A stretch of 64,000 nucleotides of DNA. Origin: Magicicada septendecula. Taxonomy: Eukaryota > Arthropoda > Insecta > Hemiptera > Cicadidae. Positions 33,520-45,059 of the stretch are shown in pieces. Both the position numbers and the translations under genes were made by a program. Below the pieces are notes generated by a model that ran no database searches, was not told the origin of the DNA, and was given only the letters and a program-made list of their open reading frames with translations. Numbering within the stretch: position 1 is the stretch's first letter; every line of letters begins with the position of its first letter. Where the stretch lies: contig CM068373.1 of NCBI GenBank assembly GCA_034769895.1, forward strand, positions 24,507,120 to 24,571,119, written 5' to 3'.

Positions 33520-34333
33520 AGCAATTATTATTAAAATAATCATTAAAATCTCATGAAACGATCACTTATAGAATTTATGTACTAATAATTAAATACGGAA
33601 ATACATTTACCACGACCATGAGTTATTATAAACTCTTAAGGAAATTTATCTTTTTTTCTGCTTTCAAATTGGCTTATTTTTGTGTCAAACCGCACTATCA
33701 ATATTGGAATCGGTTTTGTCAATATATCTGTTCTATTTATTAATTATGCACACATGAACGACTCTACAAGTATTCATGAACGAAGTTGACAAGTATTCTC
33801 CAAATGGTGTAATTACATTTGTAGTCCCTGATACCATAAAGAAGAAGTGAAAGCTGTACACGACAGATGTATCTTAAGACCACTGTCTAGTTTGTGTTAC
33901 AATACATGATGGCAGTATCATAGAAACATTGTTTACCAAGGAAAAACCCGAATATTATTGTGATACTTTGTTACGAATTCTGAGCAAACAGTTACCGAAT
34001 ACTATGTTACTGAGCGAGCATTGTGAGCATCACAGAAACGTTTTTAACGTGATTCCAAGCAACAGATTGAAAGTTTAAATGTAATTGTTCTGTGTATTAT
34101 AAAATATTTATATTACTGTAGCAGACGAGGCCAAGTCGAAAATTAATTTGCTGTTTGATGATCTAATCTTTTAAATTATAAATCCGTGTTGGTATATTTG
34201 TCCTCGCAGAAAATACCCTTCAATTTGATAGATTGTTTAATCTGTTTGCTTTGTAGAGATAACATTATTATGTAACTCAACTATTTCAAGAGTCCCTGAA
34301 ATTAAAATTGTTTTTTTATTTCTGTATAAAACG
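33520..34333. other. Unassigned AT-rich spacer
   Basis: Nothing recognised. A (TA)n microsatellite begins at 34334. Confidence 0.6.
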
Positions 34334-34356
34334 TATATATATATATATATATATAT

Positions 34357-34753
34357 TGTACAGTAGCGCGGTAATTTTTACATTATAGGTTGGCTAATCT
34401 GCTCTTTAATTTGCACTTTAATCTGATCAATTCATGTCCGAGCTTCCGCACAGTTCGTCGCAGACGCTCGCAAGGGGCGGTCGGCTCGCGCCCGCAGCCT
34501 TAATGTCACATTTTTCTTCTTGTCGCGACAATTAATGTAGGCCTTAGGCCAACACTTCATATATGGCCCTTTAGGCCCTTTCATCAAATTAATTTTAATG
34601 TAATACGAATTGTATTCACGATGTGCTTATTAGCCAATCTCTTAGTCAAAAATGAAACCTAACAATTTCTGGTGTAAATGTGAACAATTAAATAAATGTA
34701 TTAATTACAGTCCACTCGCTTCATCATTTCTGCATCCTGGCGAATCAACCTAC
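34357..34753 (+). mobile_element. Possible LTR fossil (BEL/Pao-like leader)
   Basis: A TGTACAG...CCTACA block of about 400 bp holds a CpG-rich core (34437-34500) and an AATTAAATAAATG polyadenylation-like string (about 34688). After it, CTTAACATTTTTTGGTCCAC occurs twice (34777 and 34816), followed by GGCGGATC or CGGACCGGAT. That resembles the TTTTGGTCC...CCGGATC leader I associate with BEL/Pao elements. No coding region or second LTR is seen. The call is tentative. Confidence 0.35.
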
Positions 34754-34849
34754 AGTAAATAGAACACTTCACACTTAACATTTTTTGGTCCACACAAGGC
34801 GGATCATTCTTCTACTTAACATTTTTTGGTCCACGCGGACCGGATACTA

Positions 34850-34851
<2 letters not shown>

Positions 34852-34890
<39 letters not shown>

Positions 34891-35007
34891 TTCTCCACTT
34901 TCTCAATTATCGACAATATATTACTCTAACGGTTTTATCTAGATTACGTTAGAAGACTATTGTTATGACTATTATATATATATATATATATATACTATTG
35001 TTATGAC

Positions 35008-35045
<38 letters not shown>
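34852..35045. repeat. AT microsatellite cluster with embedded unique unit
   Basis: (AT)n runs at 34852-34887, 34972-34997 and 35009-35045 surround an 86-bp unit (34887-34972, TTTCTCCACTTTCTCAATTA to TTGTTATGACTA). The unit recurs at 35453-35540 after another (AT)n run (35411-35452). A shorter ACTATTGTTATGACTA copy lies at 34996-35011. Confidence 0.85.
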
Positions 35046-35049
<4 letters not shown>

Positions 35050-35405
35050 GATATTATTTTGAAAGATTGAAAGTAAGACGGCTTTCTTACTGTATAATTT
35101 GATAGCCTCTGGTGAGCTCTATAGGAGCGTAGCATGCAGAATTGCTAACAAGAAATAAATAATATTAAAATGACTTACCGTAATCTCACGAATGGGTTGA
35201 TCCTGACACTCGGGCAGGATAGACTGGTTGGGAAGAGGATAGGTTACATGCAAGGAATTCTACCTGCCGAGGAGGCCGACTCGTGGGTGGTGACACTACA
35301 AAGTTCGGCCTACGACAAAGGCTTCAGGTCCAGTGCATGAATGAAACGCCATAGTGCCAACTTCGAAAAAATGAAAATTGTTGACCGGTTCGATCCGAAA
35401 TATCG

Positions 35406-35410
<5 letters not shown>
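35046..35410. other. Unassigned segment between AT runs
   Basis: Moderately GC-rich and without a recognised family. It contains the exon-like block below and GGTTCGATCC near 35385, which equals a tRNA B box but has no convincing A box or cloverleaf upstream. Confidence 0.4.
35179..35223 (-). other. Candidate 45-nt exon
   Basis: On the minus strand a pyrimidine-rich acceptor (CTATCCTCTTCCCAACCAG) precedes 45 nt ending at a consensus donor (ACG then GTAAGTCA). The block is open as SILPECQDQPIREIT and is in phase. It lies upstream, in minus-strand order, of the 44-nt candidates at 25.3 and 22.7 kb, so all could belong to one gene, but no family is recognised and short splice-flanked open blocks arise by chance in 64 kb. 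Confidence 0.25.
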
Positions 35411-35452
<42 letters not shown>

Positions 35453-35455
<3 letters not shown>

Positions 35456-35540
35456 ATTTCTCCACTTTCTCAATTATCGACAATACATTACTCTAACGGT
35501 TTCATCTAGATTACGTTAGAAGACTATTGTTATGACTACT
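35453..35540. repeat. Second copy of the 86-bp unit next to an AT run
   Basis: Near-identical to 34887-34972, again abutting an AT microsatellite on its left, 567 bp downstream in direct orientation. Confidence 0.9.
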
Positions 35541-35879
35541 TTTTTTCATTAACGTGAGGGACACAAAAACATCTTATTTTTGAGTGTGGTCCTTACTAGT
35601 GCGATACACCCTATACAAGGAACGTACTGTTCTACAACTGCTCTGAGAGACTAAGCATGGAGGCGGACAGTAGGTGCGGGTGGACAGCAGGGAAACAGAA
35701 GCCTGTAATGACCATACTACAGTATCGCTTGCTGAGTAGTGAGTACCCGTTAGTACTGAAGACATAAAATCAAACTTAAAGTAATATTTTGTTAAAGATA
35801 TAAAAATTGCAGAAATGTCGTGTGCGTTTTGGATGAATAAGTTAAGGCTCTGAAAAGAAAGTTGATACATTAATTAAGC

Positions 35880-37560
35880 ACTTCAATATAAAAAGGATTT
35901 TGTAGCTAAAGTTTACCTTAAAGTAAAAGTAAAAATTTTGTTACCGGAACGAAATTTTTTAACACTGTGATGGATTGATAATATGAAAGTATAAACAAAA
36001 CGTTTCACTTAAATGTGTTCGTAACATTTGTAGAATTATAATCTGTTTTATTAGTTTATGCAAGGGGACGAAACATATTGTAATTTGACCGCCGACCAAC
36101 GGTAATGTAACGGTAACAAGCATAGGACCTGCAAGCCATAAACTGCCCAACTAATGCCACCTGGTCTCATCTTCATGCTCATGTATAACCGCAACATCAA
36201 TGACGGAGATTCAGATTAACCTAAACTGACCCCAATATGTAACGGTTTTATGGTACAGTATGTTTTCAGTTACTGTTGTCGTGGAGACTTCATTGTTACT
36301 TTTCACTTTTGAAGACAACATCAATAGTAACATCAATGCCTTCACGGGTAGAGAAAATGGCTAAACTGTTCGCCTTTACAACAGCTGAACGTCCGTCTAT
36401 TCCTACGGGGTACCACACGCCGCAATCCAGTGATAAGCTTATAGTCCTTTAAACATGTAAGAGAATCCTAAGGTTGTCATATTATCAACACGGTGTTTCA
36501 AATTACTCTACCCACACGCCCACTCTTGGTGTTACTCTCTGTCTCTTTGCACACACGCCTTGATCTAATACTTAGATTGTGACTGATAAAACTCTTTCTC
36601 CTCATGCCAACTCCGGTGCCTCGTACTGCCCTAATAAATGTCAATTATCGACTTCTTTGAATTTGTCTTGAATTATATCTTGTAGGAGTTAATTTTAATT
36701 GCAAGAAATAGGAAGAGTCTACTCATTGATAATTTCATTGAAAAAGATTACAACCATAGCCTTTAAAAGTAAATGTCTAATGAGGACTAAGATACAAGTT
36801 ATAAGCTCGTAGTTACAAACATCAGCACTTTAGAACAACTTGGAGGTTTTAAATATTTGGATATGTAGTGAGCTATGAGTGTGAATATGATATAAAAAAG
36901 GAGATAAATAAATTTGAGAATATTTTGTAAAATGATTCACAGAAATCTTAGCAATAAAACAAGACACAGCACGAGGATTAAATTTTATAAGACAACTGCA
37001 ATATCTCTACATTAAAATATGCGAGTGAGTCGTGGGCCATGACAATAAAGGAACGCTGCAAGAAGTGGACGGGGTCCACAATTTGCATTTACCTACATCA
37101 TACTTTGTCTTCTATTCCTTAGTACAGTAAATAGCTATAAATACGTTCGCCTGTGAAATGTAAATTGGAAGAAACAGAGAGGAAGATTTCATTAAATTTT
37201 ACATTATAATTACATGTATTTTTTTGTTTTGAGTACACTCGCAAAAAAAAAACACGTCCTAGAGCCAGTCATAATTCGCGTAACGTATGTAAAGTTGTTA
37301 CCCTTAAATAGGAACAGACATAAGTATATGCAAAACTCACTAGTAAAGAGAATGCTAACAAAGCAGTAATTCACGTTAACAAGCTGTCGACACTTCACAC
37401 TGAGAGAACTATGCTCTCTCTCTTATATATATTAAGAGCGGCACTTACCAACAGAGAGTATTGCTTGTTGTAAAACACAAGAATAGGTACACCGCTCTCA
37501 GCTATTTCTGTAGCGTCAATGGAGGTGCAAAAACGCAAGAAATAATATTTGACTTTATTT
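35880..37560. repeat. Old dispersed repeat R1, copy A (mostly uninterrupted)
   Basis: Three successive segments match copy B (52.06-55.62 kb): W (36050-36260, CCTGCAAGCCATAAACTGCC, ATAACCGCA), U (36260-36600, CTAAACTGTTCGC, CGTACCACAC, TATTACCAACATGG-like) and Y (37066-37560, CAAGCTGTCGACACTTCACA, AGAGCGGCACTTACCAACAG). In copy B the same segments are separated by a LINE, a Penelope element and an LTR. No terminal repeats, coding region or polyA are visible, so the class is unknown. Confidence 0.6.
36680..37055 (+). mobile_element. LINE RT fragment
   Basis: The plus strand gives ISTIKTKTIAFKSKCLMRTK-like sequence (about 36735-36800), STLEQLGGFKYLGYVVSYEC (36827-36886), DIKKEINKFENIL and then ISTLKYASESWAMTIKERCK near 37000-37055. 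These are the thumb-to-connector blocks of a LINE polyprotein, with frame breaks. It stops well short of a LINE 3' end, so it is an internal fragment. Confidence 0.7.
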
Positions 37561-38552
37561 ATGAAACGTGTTCCTAAAAGTAAACTCTTTACGTTTTTAC
37601 AATATGTTTAAATTTAATTGATAATTAAATTTTAGCTGATTTAGAAATAATCAGTACTTTCTAAGTTATTTATGATAAAGTAATTATGCGCTATAAAAAA
37701 GTTAGAATATATTTCGGAATCCTTTCATAAATATTACGAAATGTTGAACACACTTTTTATAACAAAATATGACTTTAAAATTACAATTTTGTTTTAGAAA
37801 CTTGCTTTTCCTCCACGGAAAATTACAGTAAATAAGCTTTGTTCTCAACTGTTTTGTTTGCAAGTAGTTAAGCGCCATTCAGAATATATAGGATTCTCCA
37901 TGAGACGGGTGGTCGGCTAACCAATATTATTTATCCCTTGTTAATATGTTCTTCGATGTTTGACATTTATACATGTTTCTCGGTATTTCTTCAATGCAAT
38001 ATGTTCTCTCATTTCATACAAACAATCAAACGTACACATATTGAGATATTCTAATTGCACAGGTACGGTGCTTAAACAATTCTTAACTATGTTCATGCCG
38101 TAAAGTATGTTTTAACGTTTCCTTTATAAATTTCTGTTCTGTAGAAAATATTGTTAAACCTTCATGTTAACGTGGTTATTTTATTTTCAGACACTAATGT
38201 ATATAGTGCAATTGCAGAAAGTACTATTATTTTTAAAACAAAAGACTGGAATCAAGTACCACTTTTTAAAAATTGTGGATTACAGATAAAGTTGTATGTT
38301 GTTTTTAAGTTCTGAGACAAAGGCTTTCAATGAATTTAAGATATATTAATATTTTCTATCAATAATTTATTCTATCGTAATTCTATGTAAATCGCTGAGA
38401 ATTACACGAGGTAGAAAGACGAATCTAAATATATTATTAAAATACTTTGAAAACTGTTATTAACAGAATGCTTCAAAATATTAACCAAGTTACCAATTAT
38501 AATCCAACTAACCAATCAAGTTATGATCTAGAAAAATTATAAATTACTTTAT
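37561..38552. other. Unassigned AT-rich DNA
   Basis: Nothing recognised. Confidence 0.6.
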
Positions 38553-38790
38553 ATTACTGACAACATCCCACTAGATGAAAAAGACTACAAAGACGAACTA
38601 AACACGATAAAATATCTAGTAGAATCCAACGGATACGACAGAACAATAGTCAGTAAACTCCTACACAAAACACAAAACAAATAACAGACAAAGACAGAAA
38701 ACAACAAGTTCATAACACTAACGTACTTCAATAACCACACTGAAAAAGTAGCTCACACATTCAGAAAACCGGGATACAGAATGTTTTCTT
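38553..38790 (+). mobile_element. Penelope-like element: RT-to-nuclease linker fragment
   Basis: The plus strand reads NIPLDEKDYKDELNTIKYLV, then ESNGYDRTIVSKLLHKTQNK and, after a break, KFITLTYFNNHTEKVAHTFR. This is the characteristic region between RT and GIY-YIG of Penelope-like polyproteins (helices with the NGYD..IV..LL pattern, then the LTYF....KVA..F strand). Neither RT core nor nuclease is attached. An isolated old fragment. Confidence 0.7.
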
Positions 38791-41149
38791 AATTTTAACT
38801 CACGATGGCAAATGTCTAAAATCTAATAATTTGTAATGAGTATATTGTGCCATCGATTAATAATAATTTTAAGAATCGCATTAAAGTAGAAGCCTTTATA
38901 CACCAGACGTATTCTCACCTATAAAGGAAAAGAAAACGAAATACAAATTGTCGCTTCTGTGAATTAAATAAACGAAGGCTTCACAGAAGTGGAACAATGA
39001 AATTTAAAGTGGAGCACCAAAATATAAGTGAATTGTACTTATAAGGTTTTATTAGAATTATGTCGCTTTGACAGTAAACCTCTGGGGTTTCAATGGGAAA
39101 TTGATTGGTGTTTAACTACAACCGCACGACTAGCAACCGACACATTTTCTGACACCTACTTGAAAAAATATGGACAGCATTCGCTAAACATTTTCATTGG
39201 ATCATGTTTTTCATGTAACTCAACAAGTTATTTTATTTTAATGTTACCACATAAATTTCTACATTTTCTAAAGAAAATATTTTACGATCTTGTAACACAA
39301 GTTTTGAAATATTCAGGTTATTATTCACATTATAAGAACGTTTCTGTTTATAAACAATTTGTGAGTAGAACCAAATAGACAATGCATTGTGCATGCTAGC
39401 CACTATTCCACTTGGAGGCTCAAAAATGTATGAAAATACTAAACGTTTTTGACAAATTGTATGCTTATTATGCATTTTCTCCTAAACTGTTCGGCAACCT
39501 GACAAAAAGATTCATTTTCATGTACATATTCATTAACATAGTCTGTTTTCATTGTTCTGTTTGCGTTTTGTAGTGTTCTATACGATATGTTTTCACATTC
39601 AGCGTTACTGCTACCTGTTTAATATTTAATGAATTTAATAGTCACAACAGAATGTTAAAGAAAATATGTTATTAGTGACAATTTAAGAAAACAAAATTTT
39701 TCTATTTATAAAAGAAACTGTTGACTCCACAAAAATGGTATTTAATATCTGCTATTTGTTGTTTGAAATCATGGGCTGCAATAATGTGTGCATATAACAA
39801 CATTTAACTTTCTGGAATTTTGTATTTCTTGCAAGGATGAAACTCATGGTTTTGTAACACGCTTTGTACTAACGAAAAATTTTTAAGTCTGGGCATTTGA
39901 TGTCAGCAAATTTGATGCTGGCTCTTATCTACTTAATCAGAAGAACCACTGGCTTAACGTAAGAATCATTGTTGTTTACATGTCAAGTACTTTAATTTAA
40001 CAACGTTCTATGTTAGTTTAGATGAGAATGTCAACAATCTAAACTTGAAATTTTAATATAATTCATAGAAACCTTTACTATTAAATTACTATTTTGTGTG
40101 GTGTGTACTCAAGTAGCTTTGTAATCGATCAAGGTGCCAAGACGCTTTGAGCATTTGTCGAGAAGAGTATAGAAACAACAGACTTAAAGATTATATTCTC
40201 TAATGATTTCTATTACATCAGTGTTAAATTCATTTTCCGTCCGTGATAAGGATATATATATGCACGTAATAGGTGCGGAAGTATACTAAGCCATTTTTTG
40301 TTTTCTTACAGTTGTAATAAAGAGATTAAATAATTGAAACCAATATTTGTCCAATTTTTTGTCAATTTTTCCTTTATCTTCTTTTATTATATAAATTTTT
40401 AATGTCATGCAATAAAAACTCCGTCACGGTTTTATAATATGATTGACCGGCTACATCAGATCATGCTTACTAAAATAAGTTTCATACTCTAACAGCCACA
40501 CTAATTTTAGACACAAATTTTTAACAAATATATTTTTAATTACAAAACATGACAACACCATTTACTGAGTTAATACACAAACACTTATACAATTTTTATA
40601 TAAATTTAAGTAAACGTTTTAGTGTATATCTAAAATTTAATATTTGATACAATATTTAATATTGTGAGATACGATTTCCCTAATTTAATTAATTTTTACT
40701 CTCTACAATAGAAAATTAACAATTTTTTCATTATGTCTTATAATCTTAAAATTGACTATATGAGTAAGACCTTTAAATTAAAAAATCTACATGTGCTAAA
40801 AAATTGTAATTGAAGATCTTTTAATTTGAATTGAAACTAAAATATTTCTTGTCAAAATTGTGTCTCTTCATTTGACATTAAGAGTATCAATAACAAAGTA
40901 AAATTTTTTTTTATGTTTATATTCAAAGACACATTAACCTTTATAGAGATTAGAGTAAAAATACAGTTAGTTTAACAGAGTTTTAATAATAATCCTAAAG
41001 CTTGGTTTTAGACAAACTTGGTAATTGTAAGGAAAGTACGATATTTAAATGAAACTATTTGAATGTGCACGTAAATTTATTTAAGCTACAGGCTATACAC
41101 ACATATACGTGTACATACAAACATATAATTTTATTTTTCAAATAAAATT
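38791..41149. other. Unassigned AT-rich DNA
   Basis: A small perfect hairpin (TTCTGTGAA and TTCACAGAA, about 38956-38990) is the only structure noted. A 116-codon open frame at 39028-39378 has no domain-like features. The remainder is AT-rich filler. Confidence 0.55.
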
Positions 41150-41960
41150 TATTACCGGAAACGGCTAAGATTTTGTAATTATTTTAAACTTCTTGGGAAG
41201 AGTATCTTAGATGTTTCTTCATTTTATCTAGGTGCTATATGTCTATCAACAAAACACTTATGAAAGTCCTCATTCAAGTCCCCATATGTTGTTAGAAAAT
41301 AAACAATGCAGACGATAGTTAATCAAATGAGAGAGTATTTAACAAGGTCTCGTAAAGATACACATACATAAAGAACAACATTTTCTTAAATATCTTCAAA
41401 ATTAGAAGCGTATCATTTCTGAGAGTTTAGATAAAATAGGAACGTCGAACTAGTCTTCGAAAACTCACCTAAATAACAGGACTTACAAAGCAATCTTAGC
41501 TCCGTACATTTTCCATGATTGAATTTTTCAGCATAAAGACGTGACATGTTTGTCTGTGTAAGACTTCATATCGCGCCTTATGAAAAAATAAGACTGCCTA
41601 AAGAAAACGTGCTTTATTTTGTCACGAATTTATAATGTTTTTCACGAATCAACATAAATCTTCCTTGAACGTATCATTTTATAGAAGCAATCTAAAGAAT
41701 GGCCTAGAAAAATCGCCTTTATACTCAATACAGGAGACGTAATTCTGGTTATTACATGTTTAAATCTCACATATTTTAACACACAATAGATACAACCGTG
41801 AATTACTAAAATTTCGTTTTCGTTTTTTCTACGTGTTTTCCGTATCACACTGCGTAGAATAGTTTCAAAAATTGCCAAAAATTTGGTGAGTTTTTGTTCA
41901 ATGTTTTGGTAAAACATAACATCACAAAACTGGTACTGAAAGCGAGAAACTTATTCTAAC
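41150..41960. repeat. Old dispersed repeat Z, copy 1
   Basis: Aligns with 45060-47110 (a LINE excluded) and with the window end. Shared strings include AGTATCTTAGATGTTTC-like, AACATAAATCTTSCTTG, CTTACAAAGCAAT and TTTAGATAAAATRGGA. The level of change suggests an old duplication. At 41840-41855 it shows the uninterrupted form of the site where a LINE entered copy 2. Confidence 0.6.
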
Positions 41961-42032
41961 ATCGTAATGGTTATGATTATTTTCAAAATGGCATGATTGT
42001 TTTCGAAATGCCATCACTTTCGTCCTTATTAT

Positions 42033-42148
42033 CATCATCATCATCAGCGGCGCAACAGCTCATTACTGAGTCAAGGCCTCCTTTAACAGCCTCCGCCAGT
42101 TGTCCCGGTCAAGTGCAGCTGCTCTCCAGTTCCGGGTCCCAAGACGGG
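42033..42148 (-). mobile_element. 116-bp LINE 3' tip with 14-bp target duplication
   Basis: TTCGTCCTTATTAT (42019-42032) and TTCGTCTTTATTAT (42149-42162) flank it. The minus strand ends in GTTGCGCCGCTGATGATGAT, a GAT-type tail, preceded by a shifted DRDNWRRLLKEA-like block. It is an extreme 5' truncation. Confidence 0.75.
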
Positions 42149-42266
42149 TTCGTCTTTATTATACAAATCCGTAATTTGTGTTTTGCTACGTGACGGTTCT
42201 CTCTCTTCTAGGTTAGCAGCAGATCGCTATTCTTCACGCTTCTCTGCTCACAATATGATGTGCAGT

Positions 42267-42500
42267 TCATATCGACCATAAGCTCATGGTTAAGTTTGTG
42301 TGTTTATTGTTACAAAGCATTCTCCGCTTTTTGCAATGCCAACTGGCCACCCGCACGTAAAATATATTTAAACTAATAATAGTGTTTACCGGAAAAGCTC
42401 TGGTCGCAAAACGTCTCCATTTACTTGCCAAGTCTCCACAAAAAAGTTTAAGTGAAGTTGGGGATAGATCATATCCCTGATAAACGTTCTGATTTGTGAT
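42267..42500 (-). mobile_element. Decayed LINE RT fragment
   Basis: The minus strand reads KITNQNVYQGYDLSPTSLKL, where LINE RTs have K...GVRQGCxLSPTLFN, followed by LASKWRRF and ISLNIFYVRV in the place of the FADD box. The catalytic aspartates are lost. It is not continuous with the LINE tip at 42033. Confidence 0.55.
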
Positions 42501-43834
42501 TTTTAAAAAGAATTTGGCAGCTGTCACTAACGCTTCGTTCATTGGAAATATATCCCGGTGTTACAAATGTATACCGGTAACTGTTTAATCAAAAAGCTTT
42601 CACAATCTGCAAAGACTATGTGTGCATTAATAATAAACTCACAAGACTTCTGAATTGCCTGTTTAATTGAAAAAAACCTGGTTCAAAAATGAATTGTATT
42701 TTACAGAATATATATAATTAACCGTTTCTTTATATTTCAGGACGTGACAATAAACTTCCAGGATATGAATTTATGTGAAAGATGAGAACGTTATGGCTAA
42801 ATGTTTGCTAGACTACCTACTCTAAATCCGTTAAATTTTTTCTAAGGAGGGAGTTTTATAAAGACAGTAGACTCAACTATATTTCAAGATATTGAGTGTT
42901 TACAGCAATGGATTATTGAAGGAATGTCACCAAATATGAAATACGGCAGAGGTTTTTTTTTCGATAGGAGTTAGATCTCTGTAGACTTGACATCTCTGTT
43001 AAAAACTATGGAGAGCCCTTTAAATAATTAATATGAATGCTTAATATAAAGAAACCCTTTGTATTTGTTTCATTGGTGACAGTTAGTATTAGGTCCTATT
43101 AACGTTAAACGTTTTCTATTTGTTCTTATACAGTAGGCTCCATTCCGCCACAATTAAGTTACTTCTTACTGGATCAGAATAGAAATAATGCTGAAAATAT
43201 CGTGTTCAACAACATACACAACAAATAATAATTTAGTAGCATTAAATTTTGCAAAACTATGAATACAGACTAAACAAAACCTGTGTTGCATTTGAGTCGC
43301 GTAAATATTTGTTATTAGTTACACTCGTATAACTTATATTAAGGAACACTTAAATATAATGCTTAAGGATAACAGCAACACTATGGAAAACAGAACTTAT
43401 TTTGCAACAATTTTGCCTTCTAATTTTTTAGAATTTAACTGTTTTTACTAATACTGAGTGTTAGATTTTTACTTCCCTAATTAAGCAAACCGTTGTGTTA
43501 CTGTAACCTAATTAGAAACGGTGGCATATCGGAAACTCCTCTCCAAATAGGCATATGTCTATAAATTATTTTAATTGGTCGTCTTCACTAGGCCGAGTTT
43601 ATCGCCAGAATAAATGAATAGTACCTAAAAGATAATAATACAGGAAGTGTGAGTGATCAGGCGAGAAGATCAGAAATCCGCCGGATATATGTTTTGACGG
43701 AGTATGCTGGGAGTATCGGTATGCTGATTTGGAGATCGGCAGTAAACTGGAGGAACCTCCTTTTGGAAGACAGGACTCACTAAAGTGTTTCAGTGTTGTC
43801 GGATGATGATAAGTAATAAGTTCCTTCAAATGTA
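42501..43834. other. Unassigned DNA with a doubtful LINE-like 3' tip
   Basis: On the plus strand at about 43735-43810, WRNLLLEDRTH then a stop and a GATGATGATAAG string look like the last codons and tail of a LINE, but nothing upstream supports it. The rest holds nothing recognised. Confidence 0.35.
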
Positions 43835-44320
43835 TAACATAGTTTCCATTTATCTACAGTATAGGCTACTTGGAATTCCACTGTATATAGTCACATACAG
43901 ACCTATAGAAATTATTATAGTAACATAGAATTGCATCATGTAAAATTGAAGAAATAGAGAAGATAAATATATTTAATTTTAAATGAAAATTATTTGTATT
44001 TCTTTGTTTTGTATAAACCCACAAACAAATGCAGTCAATTATGTATTATTCGCGTAACTTATGTGATGTTTCTTAAAAAGAAACGAGATAAATGTATGCA
44101 AAAGTCACATGGTAAGGAGCATGCTAACAAGGCAGTAATTCATGTTAACAAGCTGTCGACACCTCACATTGAGAGAAATACGCGCTCTCCCTTACATATT
44201 CAAAGCGGCACTTGCCAACAGGGAAACTATATGCCGTAAAACACAAGAAAATAAGCATCGCTTGTAACTATTTCTGTAGTGGTGAACTTGCTCAGAAACA
44301 TAAGAAAGATTATTTGAGTT
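43835..44320. repeat. Repeat R1, segment Y (copy C)
   Basis: GCTAACAAGGCAGTAATTCA, GTTAACAAGCTGTCGACACC and AAAGCGGCACTTGCCAACAG match 37066-37560 and 55140-55620 along roughly 480 bp. The central 150 bp is better conserved than its flanks. Confidence 0.7.
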
Positions 44321-44598
44321 TTATTTACTAATATTTTCTTAAATTAGAACAAATTTAATGTATAATGAGTTTATGACATTTTGACAAATAAATGTAATTT
44401 TATTTGATATCATTGAAAAAATTAGCTTTTTAAGTTATTTTGGAACATATTTTAATTATTTATGGAGTATATTTATAATTGTAATTTTTAGATAAACTTT
44501 AGTTTTCTTTTTAAAATATTAAGTCCACCCATCTGACTTTCAAACGTAAATATTTCTTAAGTAATATACTCTGTGGATATGTTTATGTTTTTATATCA

Positions 44599-45032
44599 CC
44601 ATCATCATCATCATCTTCAAGGTTTAAACCAAGAATCGTTTGTTCCGGTATCAAACAGGCAAAGATTAGAGCTGGTCACTCCAGCGCTTCCTCGGATGTC
44701 CCACACCACTCCGTCCCCTCGGCTTATAGTTCCATAGTTGCTTGTGGACGCGGCAGTCATCCATTAGGCAAAGATGTTCCCACCAATTCATCCGATACTG
44801 GGGGATCCTGTCGATTATGCTAATAATATTCAGTTCCTGGCGTATATCTGTGTTTCTTTTATGATCTTGGAGACTATACCCCGCCACGTGCCTGAGAAAT
44901 TTCATTTCAGCCGCTTGGATGCGACTGGCCTGGCCTTTCATTAAAGTCCAATTCTCAGACCCATAAAGAAGTGTGGGTTAAGCCATCACCTAGTAGAATT
45001 TTAGGCGTGTTCCTTTACTTGCTGACTTAATG
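44599..45032 (-). mobile_element. 5'-truncated LINE with 12-13-bp target duplication
   Basis: GTTTTTATATCA (44587-44598) and GTTTTATATATCA (45033-45045) flank it. The minus strand is open from 44941 to 44666 as KGQASRIQAAEMKFLRHVAG, QDHKRNTDIRQELNI, RIPQYRMNWWEHLCLMDDCR, HKQLWNYKPRGRSGVGHPRK and RWSDQL. It then closes with PEQTILGLN and a (GAT)n tail. It shares family with 27995-28700 and 50074-50793. Confidence 0.85.
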
Positions 45033-45059
45033 GTTTTATATATCAAACTTAATAAAAAC

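Noticed and set aside
35380-35404. GGTTCGATCC resembling a tRNA B box
   Set aside because: No A box at the right distance and no cloverleaf; probably chance or a very decayed SINE.
39028-39378. 116-codon open frame
   Set aside because: AT-rich region, no domain-like pattern, no splice or promoter support.
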